Of a stretch of 64,000 bases of DNA, positions 11,671 through 23,048 are shown piece after piece; the stretch's first letter is position 1, and each line of letters opens with the position of its first letter. The notes under the pieces are model-generated. The model did no database searches, was not told where the DNA came from, and saw only the letters and a list, made by a program, of their open reading frames with translations. A program made the translations under genes and the position numbers. The DNA comes from Arenicellales bacterium (GTDB lineage: Bacteria > Pseudomonadota > Gammaproteobacteria > BMS3Bbin11), in the NCBI GenBank assembly GCA_029287915.1, contig JARFQE010000023.1, positions 16,537-80,536 on the forward strand, in the 5' to 3' direction.

Positions 11671-12579
11671 CTAAAGAAGCGTATCCATAGAGTAGCCTTC
11701 CATTTCCAGCGACTTACGTAATTTTTTCAATGCCTCAACCTGAATCTGCCTGACTCGTTCACGTGTAACACCGACTTCCTCACCGACCTGTTCGAGTGTC
11801 GCAACATCATATCCACGAAGACCAAAACGGCGTAGTATTACCTCTCGTTGTTTATCAGGCAGTCCGTCCAGCCAGTTATCCAGATGCTTTTTAACCTGAT
11901 CACTCTGCAACATGGAAGACGGGTCATAAGATGAATCATCAGGAATTGCATCAAGTAGCGTCCTATCACCTTCGCCTTCCACCGGAGTGTCAAAGGAGGT
12001 AATACGCTCCTGCTTATCGAGCATTTTTTTAACGTCACTAACAGGCACATCAAGAAACTCTGCAATTTCATTGGCATTAGGTTCATGGCTAAGTGACTGT
12101 GTCAGTTGTTTGGCTGCTCTCAGGTACACATTAATTTCTTTTAACACGTGTACCGGTAGACGTATCGTCCTGGTCTGGTTCATCAGGGCACGCTCAATCG
12201 TTTGCCTGATCCACCATGTAGCATAAGTAGAAAAGCGAAAACCCCTTTCCGGGTCAAATTTCTCGACTGCCCGAATCAACCCGAGGTTTCCTTCATTGAT
12301 AAGATCCAGCAGCGGAAGACCACGGTTAATGTAGCGACGAGAAATTTTCACCACCAGGCGAAGATTGCTTTCGATCATTCGATTGCGTGCAGCCACATCA
12401 CCTTTTTTGCTCAGACGCCCATAGTGGACTTCTTCTTCAGCAGTAAGAAGCTCAGAAAAGCCAATTTCGCGCAGGTATAAGTGTGTTGCATCGACATCAG
12501 GCGAGCCAGTAAGCCCTGTTTTCGAGGGCGCAGGAGCAGCCTTCTTGTCTAATTTATCCATGCTTTCTGCTTGTTTCAT
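11671..12579 (-). CDS. rpoS: RNA polymerase sigma factor RpoS
   Basis: [27 protein letters not shown], sigma-70 regions 2 to 4; downstream of nlpD. Confidence 0.95.
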   Translation of the reverse strand: MKQAESMDKLDKKAAPAPSKTGLTGSPDVDATHLYLREIGFSELLTAEEEVHYGRLSKKGDVAARNRMIESNLRLVVKISRRYINRGLPLLDLINEGNLGLIRAVEKFDPERGFRFSTYATWWIRQTIERALMNQTRTIRLPVHVLKEINVYLRAAKQLTQSLSHEPNANEIAEFLDVPVSDVKKMLDKQERITSFDTPVEGEGDRTLLDAIPDDSSYDPSSMLQSDQVKKHLDNWLDGLPDKQREVILRRFGLRGYDVATLEQVGEEVGVTRERVRQIQVEALKKLRKSLEMEGYSMDTLL

Positions 12580-12636
12580 ATCACATCACTATCGAATAGC
12601 AATTTTCACAGCTATTTTCATGTATCACTACCCAGA

Positions 12637-13410
12637 TCACAGGTAATTAGCGGGATTGACAGGTTTGCCATTCTTTCTGATTTCAAAATGCAGTGTGGCG
12701 CTGCCTTTTCCGCTAATTCCCATCCTCCCAATTTTTTTTCCTGCTTTGATATTCTGTCCTTCTACAACAAGAATACTATCATTATGTGCATAAGCACTAA
12801 GATAAGTTTTATTATGTTTTATGATGATAAGCTTTCCATACCCTCTAAGTCCACTACCAGCATAAACTACCTGGCCATCAGCTGACGCATAAACAGCATC
12901 TCCATACCTGCCCGAAATGTCGATGCCATCCCTGCCTGCTGCTGGGTGGAAGCGGGATACAACCTTACGACTGACTGTTGGCCAGCCCCAGCGTTTAACC
13001 TTGCCCTGCGGTGCCTTACTTTTATAACTCTTGGGTTTGGCTGATTTGTTAACTTTCTGTTTTGTAGAATATGCTGCTTGAGGAGGAGAAGTTCCACTTT
13101 TCTTCGTCGTTTTCTGCGATGGTGGATACATACGCAATCGCTGGCCCGGATGAATCACATATGGCGAGCTGATCCCATTCCACCAGGCTACTTTGCGAAA
13201 ATCCTGCTTTATTGCCCAGGCTATGCTGTACAGAGTATCACCACGCTTAACGGTGTAAACGGTACCATAATTGGCATTTGGCAAGCTTCTGTTGCTGGAA
13301 GAATAATCGTATTTTTTTTGCCTGCTACTGGAGTTGCACGCCGCAACAGACAACAGTAGTAGCGCTAACAGGATAACGCTGAAGAGCTTGGTGATTCTGT
13401 GATGGAACAT
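12637..13410 (-). CDS. nlpD: NlpD-like lipoprotein (LysM + M23 peptidase domain)
   Basis: Lipobox LLSVAAC; LysM YTVKRGDTLYSIAW; M23 HPAAGRDGIDISGRYGDAVYASADGQVVYAGSGLRGYGKLIIIKH. Confidence 0.9.
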   Translation of the reverse strand: MFHHRITKLFSVILLALLLLSVAACNSSSRQKKYDYSSSNRSLPNANYGTVYTVKRGDTLYSIAWAIKQDFRKVAWWNGISSPYVIHPGQRLRMYPPSQKTTKKSGTSPPQAAYSTKQKVNKSAKPKSYKSKAPQGKVKRWGWPTVSRKVVSRFHPAAGRDGIDISGRYGDAVYASADGQVVYAGSGLRGYGKLIIIKHNKTYLSAYAHNDSILVVEGQNIKAGKKIGRMGISGKGSATLHFEIRKNGKPVNPANYL

Positions 13411-13997
13411 TAATTTATAAATTGGTAGATAGTGATCGCCAATACGATAATTACCACAGTAGCCCAGCCTATTTGCTCGACACGCTTTTCAAGCACAGCA
13501 TCTATCTTCTCCCCGCCAGCATAAAGAAGACCGGCAACAAGGAAAAAACGGGCTCCACGTGCCACCAGGGAAGTCAAAATAAACGGCAACAGGGGCATTC
13601 CAGCGACACCAGCCGTAATAGTGAAAATCTTGTAGGGAATAGGTGAAAAACCAGCTATGAAAATTATCCAGATTCCGTATTTATTGAAGAGTTGCTGCAC
13701 ATAGATGAACTTTTCCTGAAAATGATAAAATTCAATAATCGGCTGCGCGACCTGATCAAACAAAAACAGGCCTATATAGTAACCAAAAACAGCACCTGCT
13801 ACAGAAGTCAGTGTAGCCAGTGAGGCATACCACCATGCTTTCTCGCGCTGCGCAAGAACCATAGGCGCAAGCAGCACATCGACTGGCACCGGAAAAAATG
13901 AAGATTCGGCAAAACTTGTTGCAGACAGGTAATAGCTGGCATGGCGATGTTTGGCCCAACTGATTACACGCTTGTAGATACTTCCAAAAATAGCCAT
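13410..13997 (-). CDS. YqaA-like (DedA/SNARE-associated) membrane protein
   Basis: ISWAKHRHASYYLSATSFAESSFFPVPVDVLLAPMVLAQ; located between pcm and nlpD. Confidence 0.85.
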   Translation of the reverse strand: MAIFGSIYKRVISWAKHRHASYYLSATSFAESSFFPVPVDVLLAPMVLAQREKAWWYASLATLTSVAGAVFGYYIGLFLFDQVAQPIIEFYHFQEKFIYVQQLFNKYGIWIIFIAGFSPIPYKIFTITAGVAGMPLLPFILTSLVARGARFFLVAGLLYAGGEKIDAVLEKRVEQIGWATVVIIVLAITIYQFIN

Positions 13998-14659
13998 CAG
14001 TTTTTCCCGATCAGTGGAACAAAACGAACTGATTCGATGCTGGTTTCTGTAAACCCATTACTGGTTCGTTCAATCAAATACAGCTCCTGCGCATTTTCCT
14101 TACCACTAGGAATAAGCATTCGACCTCCCGGTGCGAGCTGTGCATAGAGTTCTTCAGGAATAGTTTGCGGTGCCGCAGTGACTAGTATGCCATCGAAGGG
14201 TCCCGCATCAGGCCAGCCATAAGTACTTCCCTTCGCAAGTTTGTGGTAGATATTACGCAGTCTGAGCCTGTAATGTAAACGTTTGGCCTGTTTCAGCAAT
14301 GGCTCTATCCGCTCTACACTGTAAACAGAGCCGACAAGTTTGGACAGTACCGTTGTCTGGTAACCTGAACCGGTGCCAATTTCCAGCACTTTCGCCGGTT
14401 TTCTGTCATTCAGCATTATCTGTGTCATCAAAGCAACAATATAGGGCTGGGATATTGTCTGTCCATAACCGATTGGCAAAGAACTATTATCATAGGCATG
14501 GGAGGCTATTCCTTCATCAACAAACAAATGCCGAGGTGTATCCATCATCGCTGACAATACTTTTTCATCACTAATGCCCATATCACGCAGGCTATTTATC
14601 AAACGCATACGAGTGCGTAATGATGTCATACCTATACCATCTAGATTCATTGCCTGCAC
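13997..14659 (-). CDS. pcm: Protein-L-isoaspartate O-methyltransferase
   Basis: GYGQTISQPYIVALMTQ, VLEIGTGSGYQTTVLSKL. Confidence 0.96.
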   Translation of the reverse strand: MQAMNLDGIGMTSLRTRMRLINSLRDMGISDEKVLSAMMDTPRHLFVDEGIASHAYDNSSLPIGYGQTISQPYIVALMTQIMLNDRKPAKVLEIGTGSGYQTTVLSKLVGSVYSVERIEPLLKQAKRLHYRLRLRNIYHKLAKGSTYGWPDAGPFDGILVTAAPQTIPEELYAQLAPGGRMLIPSGKENAQELYLIERTSNGFTETSIESVRFVPLIGKN

Positions 14660-15418
14660 TTACACTACGGATTGAGTCTCTTCAAGCCACTGAGCAACCG
14701 TTTCAATTGCCCTGTAGCGTGTCAGATCAATCTCCAATGGCGAGATAGAAACAAAGTTGTTCCTGATTGCATGAAAATCAGTTCCAGGTCCGGCATCCTG
14801 TTCCTGTCCTGCGGGGCCAACCCAGAATATTTCCTGACCATGGGGCGATAGTTGCCTTATTACTGCTTCTGATTTATGCCTCTTGCCAAGGCGAGTTGCC
14901 TGGATTCCCTGAATACTGTCGTAGGGTATATCCGGCACATTGATATTCAGGATGGTATCTGCTGGTAATGTTTGCTCTTCAATTCGGCCGAGCAAGTCAA
15001 CCACCACCTGAGCTGCCGTCTCATAAAACTGAGGTTCATGGCTGGCCATTGAAATTGCCATTGCCGGCAGGCCAAGAAATCGTCCCTCCGTTGCTGCAGC
15101 AACCGTTCCAGAATAGATCACGTCATCACCAAGATTAGCACCATTATTGATACCGGCAATGACCATATCCGGCTCCTTTTCCATCAGGCCTGTAATCGCA
15201 AGATGGACACAATCTGTGGGAGTACCATCCACATAATGAAAACCATCGGCTGATTTCCGAACGCTGAGTGGACGTTGTAAAGTCAGCGAATTGCTTGCTC
15301 CACTATGGTCCCTGTCTGGTGCAACAACTGTAATCTCCTGAGACCCGTGCAGAGCCTCATGGAGGGCCCTTAGTCCCGGTGCAAGGTAGCCGTCATCGTT
15401 GCTTAGTAGTATTCTCAC
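14660..15418 (-). CDS. surE: 5'/3'-nucleotidase SurE
   Basis: [33 protein letters not shown]. Confidence 0.97.
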   Translation of the reverse strand: MRILLSNDDGYLAPGLRALHEALHGSQEITVVAPDRDHSGASNSLTLQRPLSVRKSADGFHYVDGTPTDCVHLAITGLMEKEPDMVIAGINNGANLGDDVIYSGTVAAATEGRFLGLPAMAISMASHEPQFYETAAQVVVDLLGRIEEQTLPADTILNINVPDIPYDSIQGIQATRLGKRHKSEAVIRQLSPHGQEIFWVGPAGQEQDAGPGTDFHAIRNNFVSISPLEIDLTRYRAIETVAQWLEETQSVV

Positions 15419-15610
15419 ACTGTATTGTAATAATTGTATAGTTATATCTGCTGAAATAAACGAGCTTCAAAATGGTCAAAATTTGATCGCGCGCAGTATG
15501 CCATGTCAAGATACTGATGGCCACAAAACAATATTGGAAACAGCGTTACCTGGTTTAAATATTGGACACCTGAGATAGCTTTAATCTCAAACAGCTGAAA
15601 GAATAGAGTA

Positions 15611-16114
15611 ATGTCAGAATTAACACATTTTAACCAGAACGGTAATGCACACATGGTTGATGTCGGTGGCAAGGCCGTGACACACCGTTTAGCTATTGCA
15701 GAAGGTATCATCTCGATGCAGGCCAGCACGCTGTCACTGATTCAGCAGGGCGGCCATAAAAAAGGTGATGTGCTGGGTATTGCCCGAACTGCTGGCATCA
15801 TGGCCAGTAAGCATACCGCCGATCTGATCCCCCTGTGCCACCCATTACCACTGACGCATGTTGAAGTTAACTTTGATATAGATGCTGATGCCTGTTGTAT
15901 ACGTTGTCAGGCTAAAACCGAGACTCATGGCCAGACAGGAGTAGAAATGGAAGCACTTACCGCGGTGCAAGTCGCTTTATTAACAATTTACGATATGTGT
16001 AAAGCAGTTGACCGTGGCATGCTGATGACTAACATTGGCCTGCTGCACAAGAGCGGTGGCAAGTCGGGTAGCTGGAGTAAAGCTGGCTCCAGCGATGCTG
16101 GTGAGGAACTTTAA
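15611..16114 (+). CDS. moaC: Cyclic pyranopterin monophosphate synthase MoaC
   Basis: [62 protein letters not shown]. Confidence 0.96.
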   Translation: MSELTHFNQNGNAHMVDVGGKAVTHRLAIAEGIISMQASTLSLIQQGGHKKGDVLGIARTAGIMASKHTADLIPLCHPLPLTHVEVNFDIDADACCIRCQAKTETHGQTGVEMEALTAVQVALLTIYDMCKAVDRGMLMTNIGLLHKSGGKSGSWSKAGSSDAGEEL

Positions 16115-16206
16115 ACTTGAAAATATTTGTTCCACTATATCCCCTACCGTTTCATTCCTATTCCAAGTAGAATGCGGTGCCCATTTTAAGCATTTTGGCA
16201 AACTTC

Positions 16207-17268
16207 ATGACATCATCCTATTCAACACAAGATCTCAGAATTAAGGAAATCAAAAACGTTGTTCTGCCGACTGAGTTGCATACTGAATTTCCTGCCACTG
16301 AAAAATCACAAAAGCTAACCAGTGAAACACGACTGGCTATTCACAAAATACTGCACGGTGAGGATGATCGTCTTATTGTCATCGTCGGCCCCTGCTCTAT
16401 TCATGATCCAGAGGCTGCCATAGACTATGCCCACAGGTTAAAAGAGATCAGCGATCGCTTGAGTGATCAATTACTGATCATAATGCGTGTCTATTTCGAA
16501 AAGCCGCGCACCACGGTTGGATGGAAAGGCTTAATCAATGATCCTATGCTTGATGGTAGCTTCCATATCAATCAAGGCCTCAGGCTGGCACGAAAACTAC
16601 TGCTTGACCTGACCAATATGGGTATCCCGACAGCAACCGAATTCCTCGACCTTGTTACGCCACAGTATGTCGCTGATTTAATCAGCTGGGGTGCCATTGG
16701 TGCACGAACAACCGAAAGCCAGGTTCATCGTGAACTGGCTTCGGGCCTGTCCTGTCCTGTCGGCTTCAAAAACAGTACCGACGGTACACTGAAAAATGCC
16801 ATGGATGCGATACGCGCCTCATCCTTACCTCATCACTTCCTGTCAATGACCATGGATGGAAAATCCGCTATTTTTTCTACTAGCGGAAATGATGATGGAC
16901 ATATCATTTTACGAGGTGGAACCGTACCCAATTATGATCGTAAGAACGTTCTGCTGGCAGAAGAAAAACTGGAAAAATATGGATTGACACCTAATGTGAT
17001 GATCGACTGTTCACATGCCAATAGTATGAAACAGCCTGAAAAACAGATAGATGTTGCAGCGGATATTGCCGCCCAGATTTCTGCTGGGGATGATCACATC
17101 ATCGGTGTAATGATTGAGAGCCATATTAACGCTGGACGTCAGGATATAGTGCCAGGAAAAGAATTAAAATATGGTGTCAGTATCACCGATGCGTGTATTG
17201 GCTGGGATGATACCGTCAATATGCTGGAGTCACTGGCGCAAGCTGTAACAACCCGCAGAAATAAATAA
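16207..17268 (+). CDS. 3-deoxy-7-phosphoheptulonate synthase (DAHP synthase, class I)
   Basis: VIVGPCSIHDPEAAIDYA, MRVYFEKPRTTVGWKGLINDP; start set to ATG 16207. Confidence 0.95.
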   Translation: MTSSYSTQDLRIKEIKNVVLPTELHTEFPATEKSQKLTSETRLAIHKILHGEDDRLIVIVGPCSIHDPEAAIDYAHRLKEISDRLSDQLLIIMRVYFEKPRTTVGWKGLINDPMLDGSFHINQGLRLARKLLLDLTNMGIPTATEFLDLVTPQYVADLISWGAIGARTTESQVHRELASGLSCPVGFKNSTDGTLKNAMDAIRASSLPHHFLSMTMDGKSAIFSTSGNDDGHIILRGGTVPNYDRKNVLLAEEKLEKYGLTPNVMIDCSHANSMKQPEKQIDVAADIAAQISAGDDHIIGVMIESHINAGRQDIVPGKELKYGVSITDACIGWDDTVNMLESLAQAVTTRRNK

Positions 17269-17318
17269 ACCAGATTTTATCACCAACAATCTGGTTTTAA
17301 TTGCAATAGATTTAAAAA

Positions 17319-17395
<77 letters not shown>

Positions 17396-17544
17396 ATTTA
17401 TTGATTTTCAGGCTAGACTATTTATCGAAGGGTTATCGAATCGATAAACAGTAAAAGATATACGATTTTACAGAGAGACAAAATAGTACTTCCATCGATG
17501 AAGTTTTACTAATTTTATACCTTTTAATTACTACTACTTAGCTA

Positions 17545-17925
17545 TCAATCTCTGAGCATTACGGTCAATTCTTCCAGCTCATTAATTAGGCCACCGATAA
17601 ATTCTTTTGAAACCTTGGGCTTAGCAACTTTTTCCACCGCTGCTTCTGAGATATCTTCATCCGATTCAAGCTTGTGACGGGCTCCGCTAATGGTAAAGCC
17701 TTCCAGATAGAGCAGTGAGCGAATAGTTCGAATCAGTTCAACTTCATGTCTCTGATAATAACGTCTATTACCGCGTCTTTTTACCGGATTGAGTTGTGAA
17801 AACTCCTGTTCCCAGTACCTCAGAACATGCGGTTTGACCTGGCATAGCTCACTAACTTCGCCAATAGTGAAATAACGTTTGGCGGGAATTGCAGGTAATA
17901 CAGAGTTGTCAGCTGGATCGAGCAT
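17545..17925 (-). CDS. MerR-family transcriptional regulator (the one linked to ihfA)
   Basis: KRYFTIGEVSELCQVKPHVLRYWEQEFSQLNPVKRRGNRRYYQRHEVELI. Confidence 0.92.
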   Translation of the reverse strand: MLDPADNSVLPAIPAKRYFTIGEVSELCQVKPHVLRYWEQEFSQLNPVKRRGNRRYYQRHEVELIRTIRSLLYLEGFTISGARHKLESDEDISEAAVEKVAKPKVSKEFIGGLINELEELTVMLRD

Positions 17926-17934
17926 AATCCTCTA

Positions 17935-18252
17935 TTAATCTTCCTGTTGTTCGTTTTGTAGGCTGGCCGTATACTGCGCAACCCGTTCTTTTAGTTTCAG
18001 GCTAGGTCTAAAGGTTACCACGCGACGAGCTGAAATGGGAATTTCTTCTCCAGTTTTTGGATTTCTTCCTGGTCTGGGTGTTTTCTGGCGCAGGTCGAAA
18101 TTTCCAAAACCAGACAATTTGACTGATTCCCCTGATTCCAGAGATTGTCGCATCTTCTCAAAGAATAATTCTACGAATTCCTTAGACTCGCGCTTGTTGA
18201 GTCCTAGTTCTTCATATAGCCGGTCTGCAAGATCTGCTTTGGTTAATGTCAT
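17935..18252 (-). CDS. ihfA: Integration host factor subunit alpha
   Basis: [66 protein letters not shown]. Confidence 0.97.
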   Translation of the reverse strand: MTLTKADLADRLYEELGLNKRESKEFVELFFEKMRQSLESGESVKLSGFGNFDLRQKTPRPGRNPKTGEEIPISARRVVTFRPSLKLKERVAQYTASLQNEQQED

Positions 18253-18274
18253 TCTTATTCCTATTATCTAAGCT

Positions 18275-20653
18275 TTATCTAAGCTGTGCGTCTAGATCAA
18301 CCTGAACCCCTCGAATTACATTTTGCATCAGGTTTTCTGTTTCGCTATCCCTAAGAGTGCGTGAAGAATGCTGTAAGGTCAAGGTAAAAGCGAGACTTTT
18401 TTTACCAAAATCAATATGTTTGCCCTGATATTGATCAAACAACTCCAACTTCACCAGAAGGTTGCCAGCATGTGATTTTATCGACCTGATCACCTCAGAT
18501 GCGGGTATTTTCGATGCAATTACCAGCGCGATATCGCGTTGTACCGAAGGGAATCGGGAAAAATCATCATACGCAGGTATCTGCGATTGCATCAGGTTAT
18601 CAATCCTTATTTCAAATAAATAAACTGCCTGTTCAAGACTTAGGCTGGCTTCAATTGCAGGATGCAGGCGGCCCATTAAACCAATTTGTTCGTTGTTGTC
18701 TACAACAATTGCAGACTGCCCTGGATGCAACACCGGGTGTTCAAATGATTTAAACGAAAAAGCTTTTTTTCTGCCTGTCAGTGAAATTAATGCCTCAACA
18801 TCACCTTTAACATCAAAAAAATCAACTTCCCTCTGCTCATTGGCCCAGCTTCTGTTTTCCGCATTACCGGTGAGGAGACCAGAAATGTATCGATGCTGAA
18901 GCAGGTTTTTCCTCTTTTGGACGAATGCCCTTCCCGTTTCAAAAAGCTTCAGGTCTCTAATCTGACGATTAAAGTTATACTGCATTGTTTTGATTAAACC
19001 TGGCCATAAACTGGCGCGCATCACTGACATATCAGAGGCAATCGGGTTTTCCAGTTCTACTGGACTGGAATCAGGTGAGAATAAATCGTGCATCGCTCGA
19101 TCAATGAAGCTATACGTAATAACCTCCTGATAATTACGATCCGTCATTGTCGCCTGCAGGCGACGCAATGGCAGTGTTTTTTCATCGCCAGCACCGGGCT
19201 GTAGACGAGCTAGAGGAGCACACTCAGGTATTTTTTCATAACCGGTAACACGCGCTACTTCCTCAATCAGGTCTGCCTCAATGCTGATATCGAAACGATA
19301 GCTTGGCGCAGTCACCCTGATGGTGTCTGAATTACCTTTTACCTGCATCGCCAGACGGCGCAGACTTGAGATCATTTGTCGGTTAGTGATGCTCGTACCC
19401 AGTAAACTATTAAGTCGTGTTCTTCTTAAAATAATTGGTTCCTTACGTGGCATTTTCGCCTTGACGGTCTCCTCGATGACCGGTCCACACTGGCCGCCTG
19501 TAATCTCTGTTAGTAGCAGAGATGCACGCTCAAGTGCTTCTCGCTGTAACTCAAAATCTACACCTCTCTCAAAACGATGAGAGGAATCAGAATGAATACC
19601 TCGATCACGTGATGTGACGGCTATAATTTCTGGTGTAAAAAAGGCACTTTCGAGGAAAATATCCCTTGTTTGATCAGAAACGGCTGAACCTGCGCCACCC
19701 ATAATCCCGGCCAGTGCCAAAGGGCCATTCTTGTCAGCAATCAGCAAATCGTTGATTTCAGGTTTGACTGTCGATCCGTCCAGCAACTCAATTTTTTCAT
19801 TACCATTGGCATAACGTACTTCAATATAGGAGTCCAGACAGTCCAGATCAAAGGCATGCATGGGCTGTCCCAGCTCTATCATGACGTAATTGGTTACATC
19901 TACACAGGCGCCAAGACTGCGAATACCAGCACGGCGCAGGCGCTCTTTCATCCACAGAGGTGTTTCTGCACTCAGGTCTATGCCACGGATAACACGTCCC
20001 ACATAGTGAGGACAGCCATCGCTGGCAGTGAGTTTTACAGTTATCCGGTCATGCTGCAGCACTTCCATCTCTACGCCTTTAACTGGTTTTTTCAATCGAC
20101 TACCAGTCAGAGCAGCAACTTCTCGGGCAACACCCCGCATACTTAAACAATCACCACGATTCGGTGTTAATTCAAGATCAATAATATTGTCACCCAGTTG
20201 AAGAACTGTGCTGGCCAGTGCCCCAGGATGGGACTTGTCTGGCAGTTCAATAATTCCGCGTGAAGACTCTTCCAGACCCAGTTCCGAGGCTGAACACAGC
20301 ATGCCGAAGGATGTAACGCCACGTACAGCGGCTTTCCTGATCTTCATACCGGAAGGCAGCTTCGCACCGATTAGTGCAGTAATGGTATACATACCCTGGC
20401 GTGCATTAGCTGCCCCACAAACGATAGTCAGATTTCTAGCGCGACCAACATCGACCTTGCACACTCTCAGTCGGTCAGCATCAGGGTGAGCAGAAATTTC
20501 TGTTATTTTTCCCACCACCAGCCTATCTGGCAATTCACCGGCTACATCGATGCTACCAACCTCCAGACCAGCCATTGTCAACCTGTCAGCAAGCTCTTCG
20601 GTAGTCAATTTTGGCGAGATCCATTCGCGTAACCAGATTTCACTGACCAGCAT
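18275..20653 (-). CDS. pheT: Phenylalanyl-tRNA synthetase beta subunit
   Basis: B1-B8 domain architecture, LTPNRGDCLSMRGVAREVAALTG; downstream of pheS. Confidence 0.98.
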   Translation of the reverse strand: MLVSEIWLREWISPKLTTEELADRLTMAGLEVGSIDVAGELPDRLVVGKITEISAHPDADRLRVCKVDVGRARNLTIVCGAANARQGMYTITALIGAKLPSGMKIRKAAVRGVTSFGMLCSASELGLEESSRGIIELPDKSHPGALASTVLQLGDNIIDLELTPNRGDCLSMRGVAREVAALTGSRLKKPVKGVEMEVLQHDRITVKLTASDGCPHYVGRVIRGIDLSAETPLWMKERLRRAGIRSLGACVDVTNYVMIELGQPMHAFDLDCLDSYIEVRYANGNEKIELLDGSTVKPEINDLLIADKNGPLALAGIMGGAGSAVSDQTRDIFLESAFFTPEIIAVTSRDRGIHSDSSHRFERGVDFELQREALERASLLLTEITGGQCGPVIEETVKAKMPRKEPIILRRTRLNSLLGTSITNRQMISSLRRLAMQVKGNSDTIRVTAPSYRFDISIEADLIEEVARVTGYEKIPECAPLARLQPGAGDEKTLPLRRLQATMTDRNYQEVITYSFIDRAMHDLFSPDSSPVELENPIASDMSVMRASLWPGLIKTMQYNFNRQIRDLKLFETGRAFVQKRKNLLQHRYISGLLTGNAENRSWANEQREVDFFDVKGDVEALISLTGRKKAFSFKSFEHPVLHPGQSAIVVDNNEQIGLMGRLHPAIEASLSLEQAVYLFEIRIDNLMQSQIPAYDDFSRFPSVQRDIALVIASKIPASEVIRSIKSHAGNLLVKLELFDQYQGKHIDFGKKSLAFTLTLQHSSRTLRDSETENLMQNVIRGVQVDLDAQLR

Positions 20654-20701
20654 AATTGGACCGCCACTTAATAATCATTATTGTTAGCATAATTTCGTTC
20701 A

Positions 20702-21754
<1,053 letters not shown>

Positions 21755-21763
21755 TTACACAGC

Positions 21764-21791
21764 CATGATCTATAAAACATGATCTATAAAA
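21764..21791. repeat. Perfect 14-bp tandem duplication CATGATCTATAAAA x2
   Basis: catgatctataaaa catgatctataaaa read directly between the pheS start and a terminator. Confidence 0.95.
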
Positions 21792-21794
21792 AAA

Positions 21795-21816
21795 GGGAAA
21801 GGCGACAACCTTTCCC
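21795..21816 (-). terminator. Intrinsic terminator downstream of rplT / upstream of pheS
   Basis: GGGAAAGG-TTGTCG-CCTTTCCC followed by a T-tract on the minus strand; 8-bp stem. Confidence 0.85.
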
Positions 21817-21865
21817 TCCGGATTTCGATACGAATTTAGAAACGCTAAATTCGCAGACAATACAA

Positions 21866-22225
21866 TCAGGAAGCGAGAGCTGCTCTGGCCTTTTCTGCGA
21901 GTGCGCTAAAGCCGTCACTATCATGCACAGCGATATCAGCCAACACCTTGCGATCCAGATCAATTTCAGCGCGCGACAACCCATTCATGAAGCGGCTGTA
22001 GCTTAAACCATTCAGGCGTGCAGCAGCATTGATTCGTGCAATCCATAATGCGCGGAATTGGCGCTTCTTCTGCCGCCGATCTCGATAGGCATATTGTCCA
22101 GCTTTGGCAACAGCCTGATTAGCAACACGAAAGACATTTTTTCTCGCGCCGCGGTAACCCTTGGCACGGTTGATTACTTTTTTGTGACGAGCATGTGCGG
22201 TAACACCGCGTTTTACGCGTGGCAT
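21866..22225 (-). CDS. rplT: 50S ribosomal protein L20
   Basis: [39 protein letters not shown]. Confidence 0.99.
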   Translation of the reverse strand: MPRVKRGVTAHARHKKVINRAKGYRGARKNVFRVANQAVAKAGQYAYRDRRQKKRQFRALWIARINAAARLNGLSYSRFMNGLSRAEIDLDRKVLADIAVHDSDGFSALAEKARAALAS

Positions 22226-22241
22226 ATTACTATCCCCCCGG

Positions 22242-22439
22242 TTAACTGAATGGCAACATCTGTTTAACAGATGCTACATCGGCCTTGTTGATAGTCGCTG
22301 CTGCACGCAGATGACGCTTGCGCTTGGTCGACTTCTTGGTAAGGATATGACGGCGATGGCCCTGTGAGCGCTTAAACCCGCCACTCGCTGTCTTTTTGAA
22401 ACGCTTTGCAGCGCCTCGGTTGGTCTTCATTTTAGGCAT
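22242..22439 (-). CDS. rpmI: 50S ribosomal protein L35
   Basis: [45 protein letters not shown]; start at MPKMKT. Confidence 0.98.
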   Translation of the reverse strand: MPKMKTNRGAAKRFKKTASGGFKRSQGHRRHILTKKSTKRKRHLRAAATINKADVASVKQMLPFS

Positions 22440-22522
22440 TTCTTGCTCCGGTTTTTTATCTAAGTACATATAAAGTACGTTTAACTACATTAATACCCGT
22501 TTACCGTGAACCGTCGACGGCT

Positions 22523-23044
22523 TTACTGGGTTTTCTTAGGCGCCATAACCATTACCATCTGGCGCCCTTCCATTTTTGGATACTGCTCCACTACTGCCAG
22601 TTCTGAAAGGTCTGCCTCAGCACGTTTGAGTAATTCCATACCCAGATGCTGATGCGCCATTTCTCTACCTCGAAAACGCATCGTCAATTTAACCTTGTCG
22701 CCATTTTCAAGGAATTTGATTAGTTTGCCGAGCTTGATGTTATAGTCGCCTACATCAGTGCCTGGACGAAACTTAATCTCTTTAACAGTAATTACTTTCT
22801 GTTTCTTCTTGGCTGCATGCTTGCGTTTGCTATCCTGATACTTGAACTTCCCGTAGTCCATCAATCGACAGACAGGAGGATCTGCATTTGGGGATATTTC
22901 GACCAGATCCAGACCGGCATCAATTGCCATGTTCAACGCTTCATCTGTAGCTACCAGACCTATCTGACCTCCGTCTTCACCGACCAGCCGCACTTTGGGC
23001 ACCCGAATTTGTGAATTCAAACGATACTGCTTTTCTCCAGCGAT
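22523..23044 (-). CDS. infC: Translation initiation factor IF-3, probable non-canonical ATC start at 23044
   Basis: [24 protein letters not shown]...; the in-frame ATC at 23044-23042 is preceded by GGAGGG at 8-nt spacing; the ORF track start (TTG 23020) would remove conserved N-terminal residues. Confidence 0.88.
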   Translation of the reverse strand: MAGEKQYRLNSQIRVPKVRLVGEDGGQIGLVATDEALNMAIDAGLDLVEISPNADPPVCRLMDYGKFKYQDSKRKHAAKKKQKVITVKEIKFRPGTDVGDYNIKLGKLIKFLENGDKVKLTMRFRGREMAHQHLGMELLKRAEADLSELAVVEQYPKMEGRQMVMVMAPKKTQ

Positions 23045-23048
23045 TGCT

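Noticed and set aside
21784-21984. Possible PheM-like leader peptide for pheST
   Set aside because: The ORF overlaps the rplT end and is not Phe-rich; no short Phe-rich ORF with an RBS is visible in the gap.
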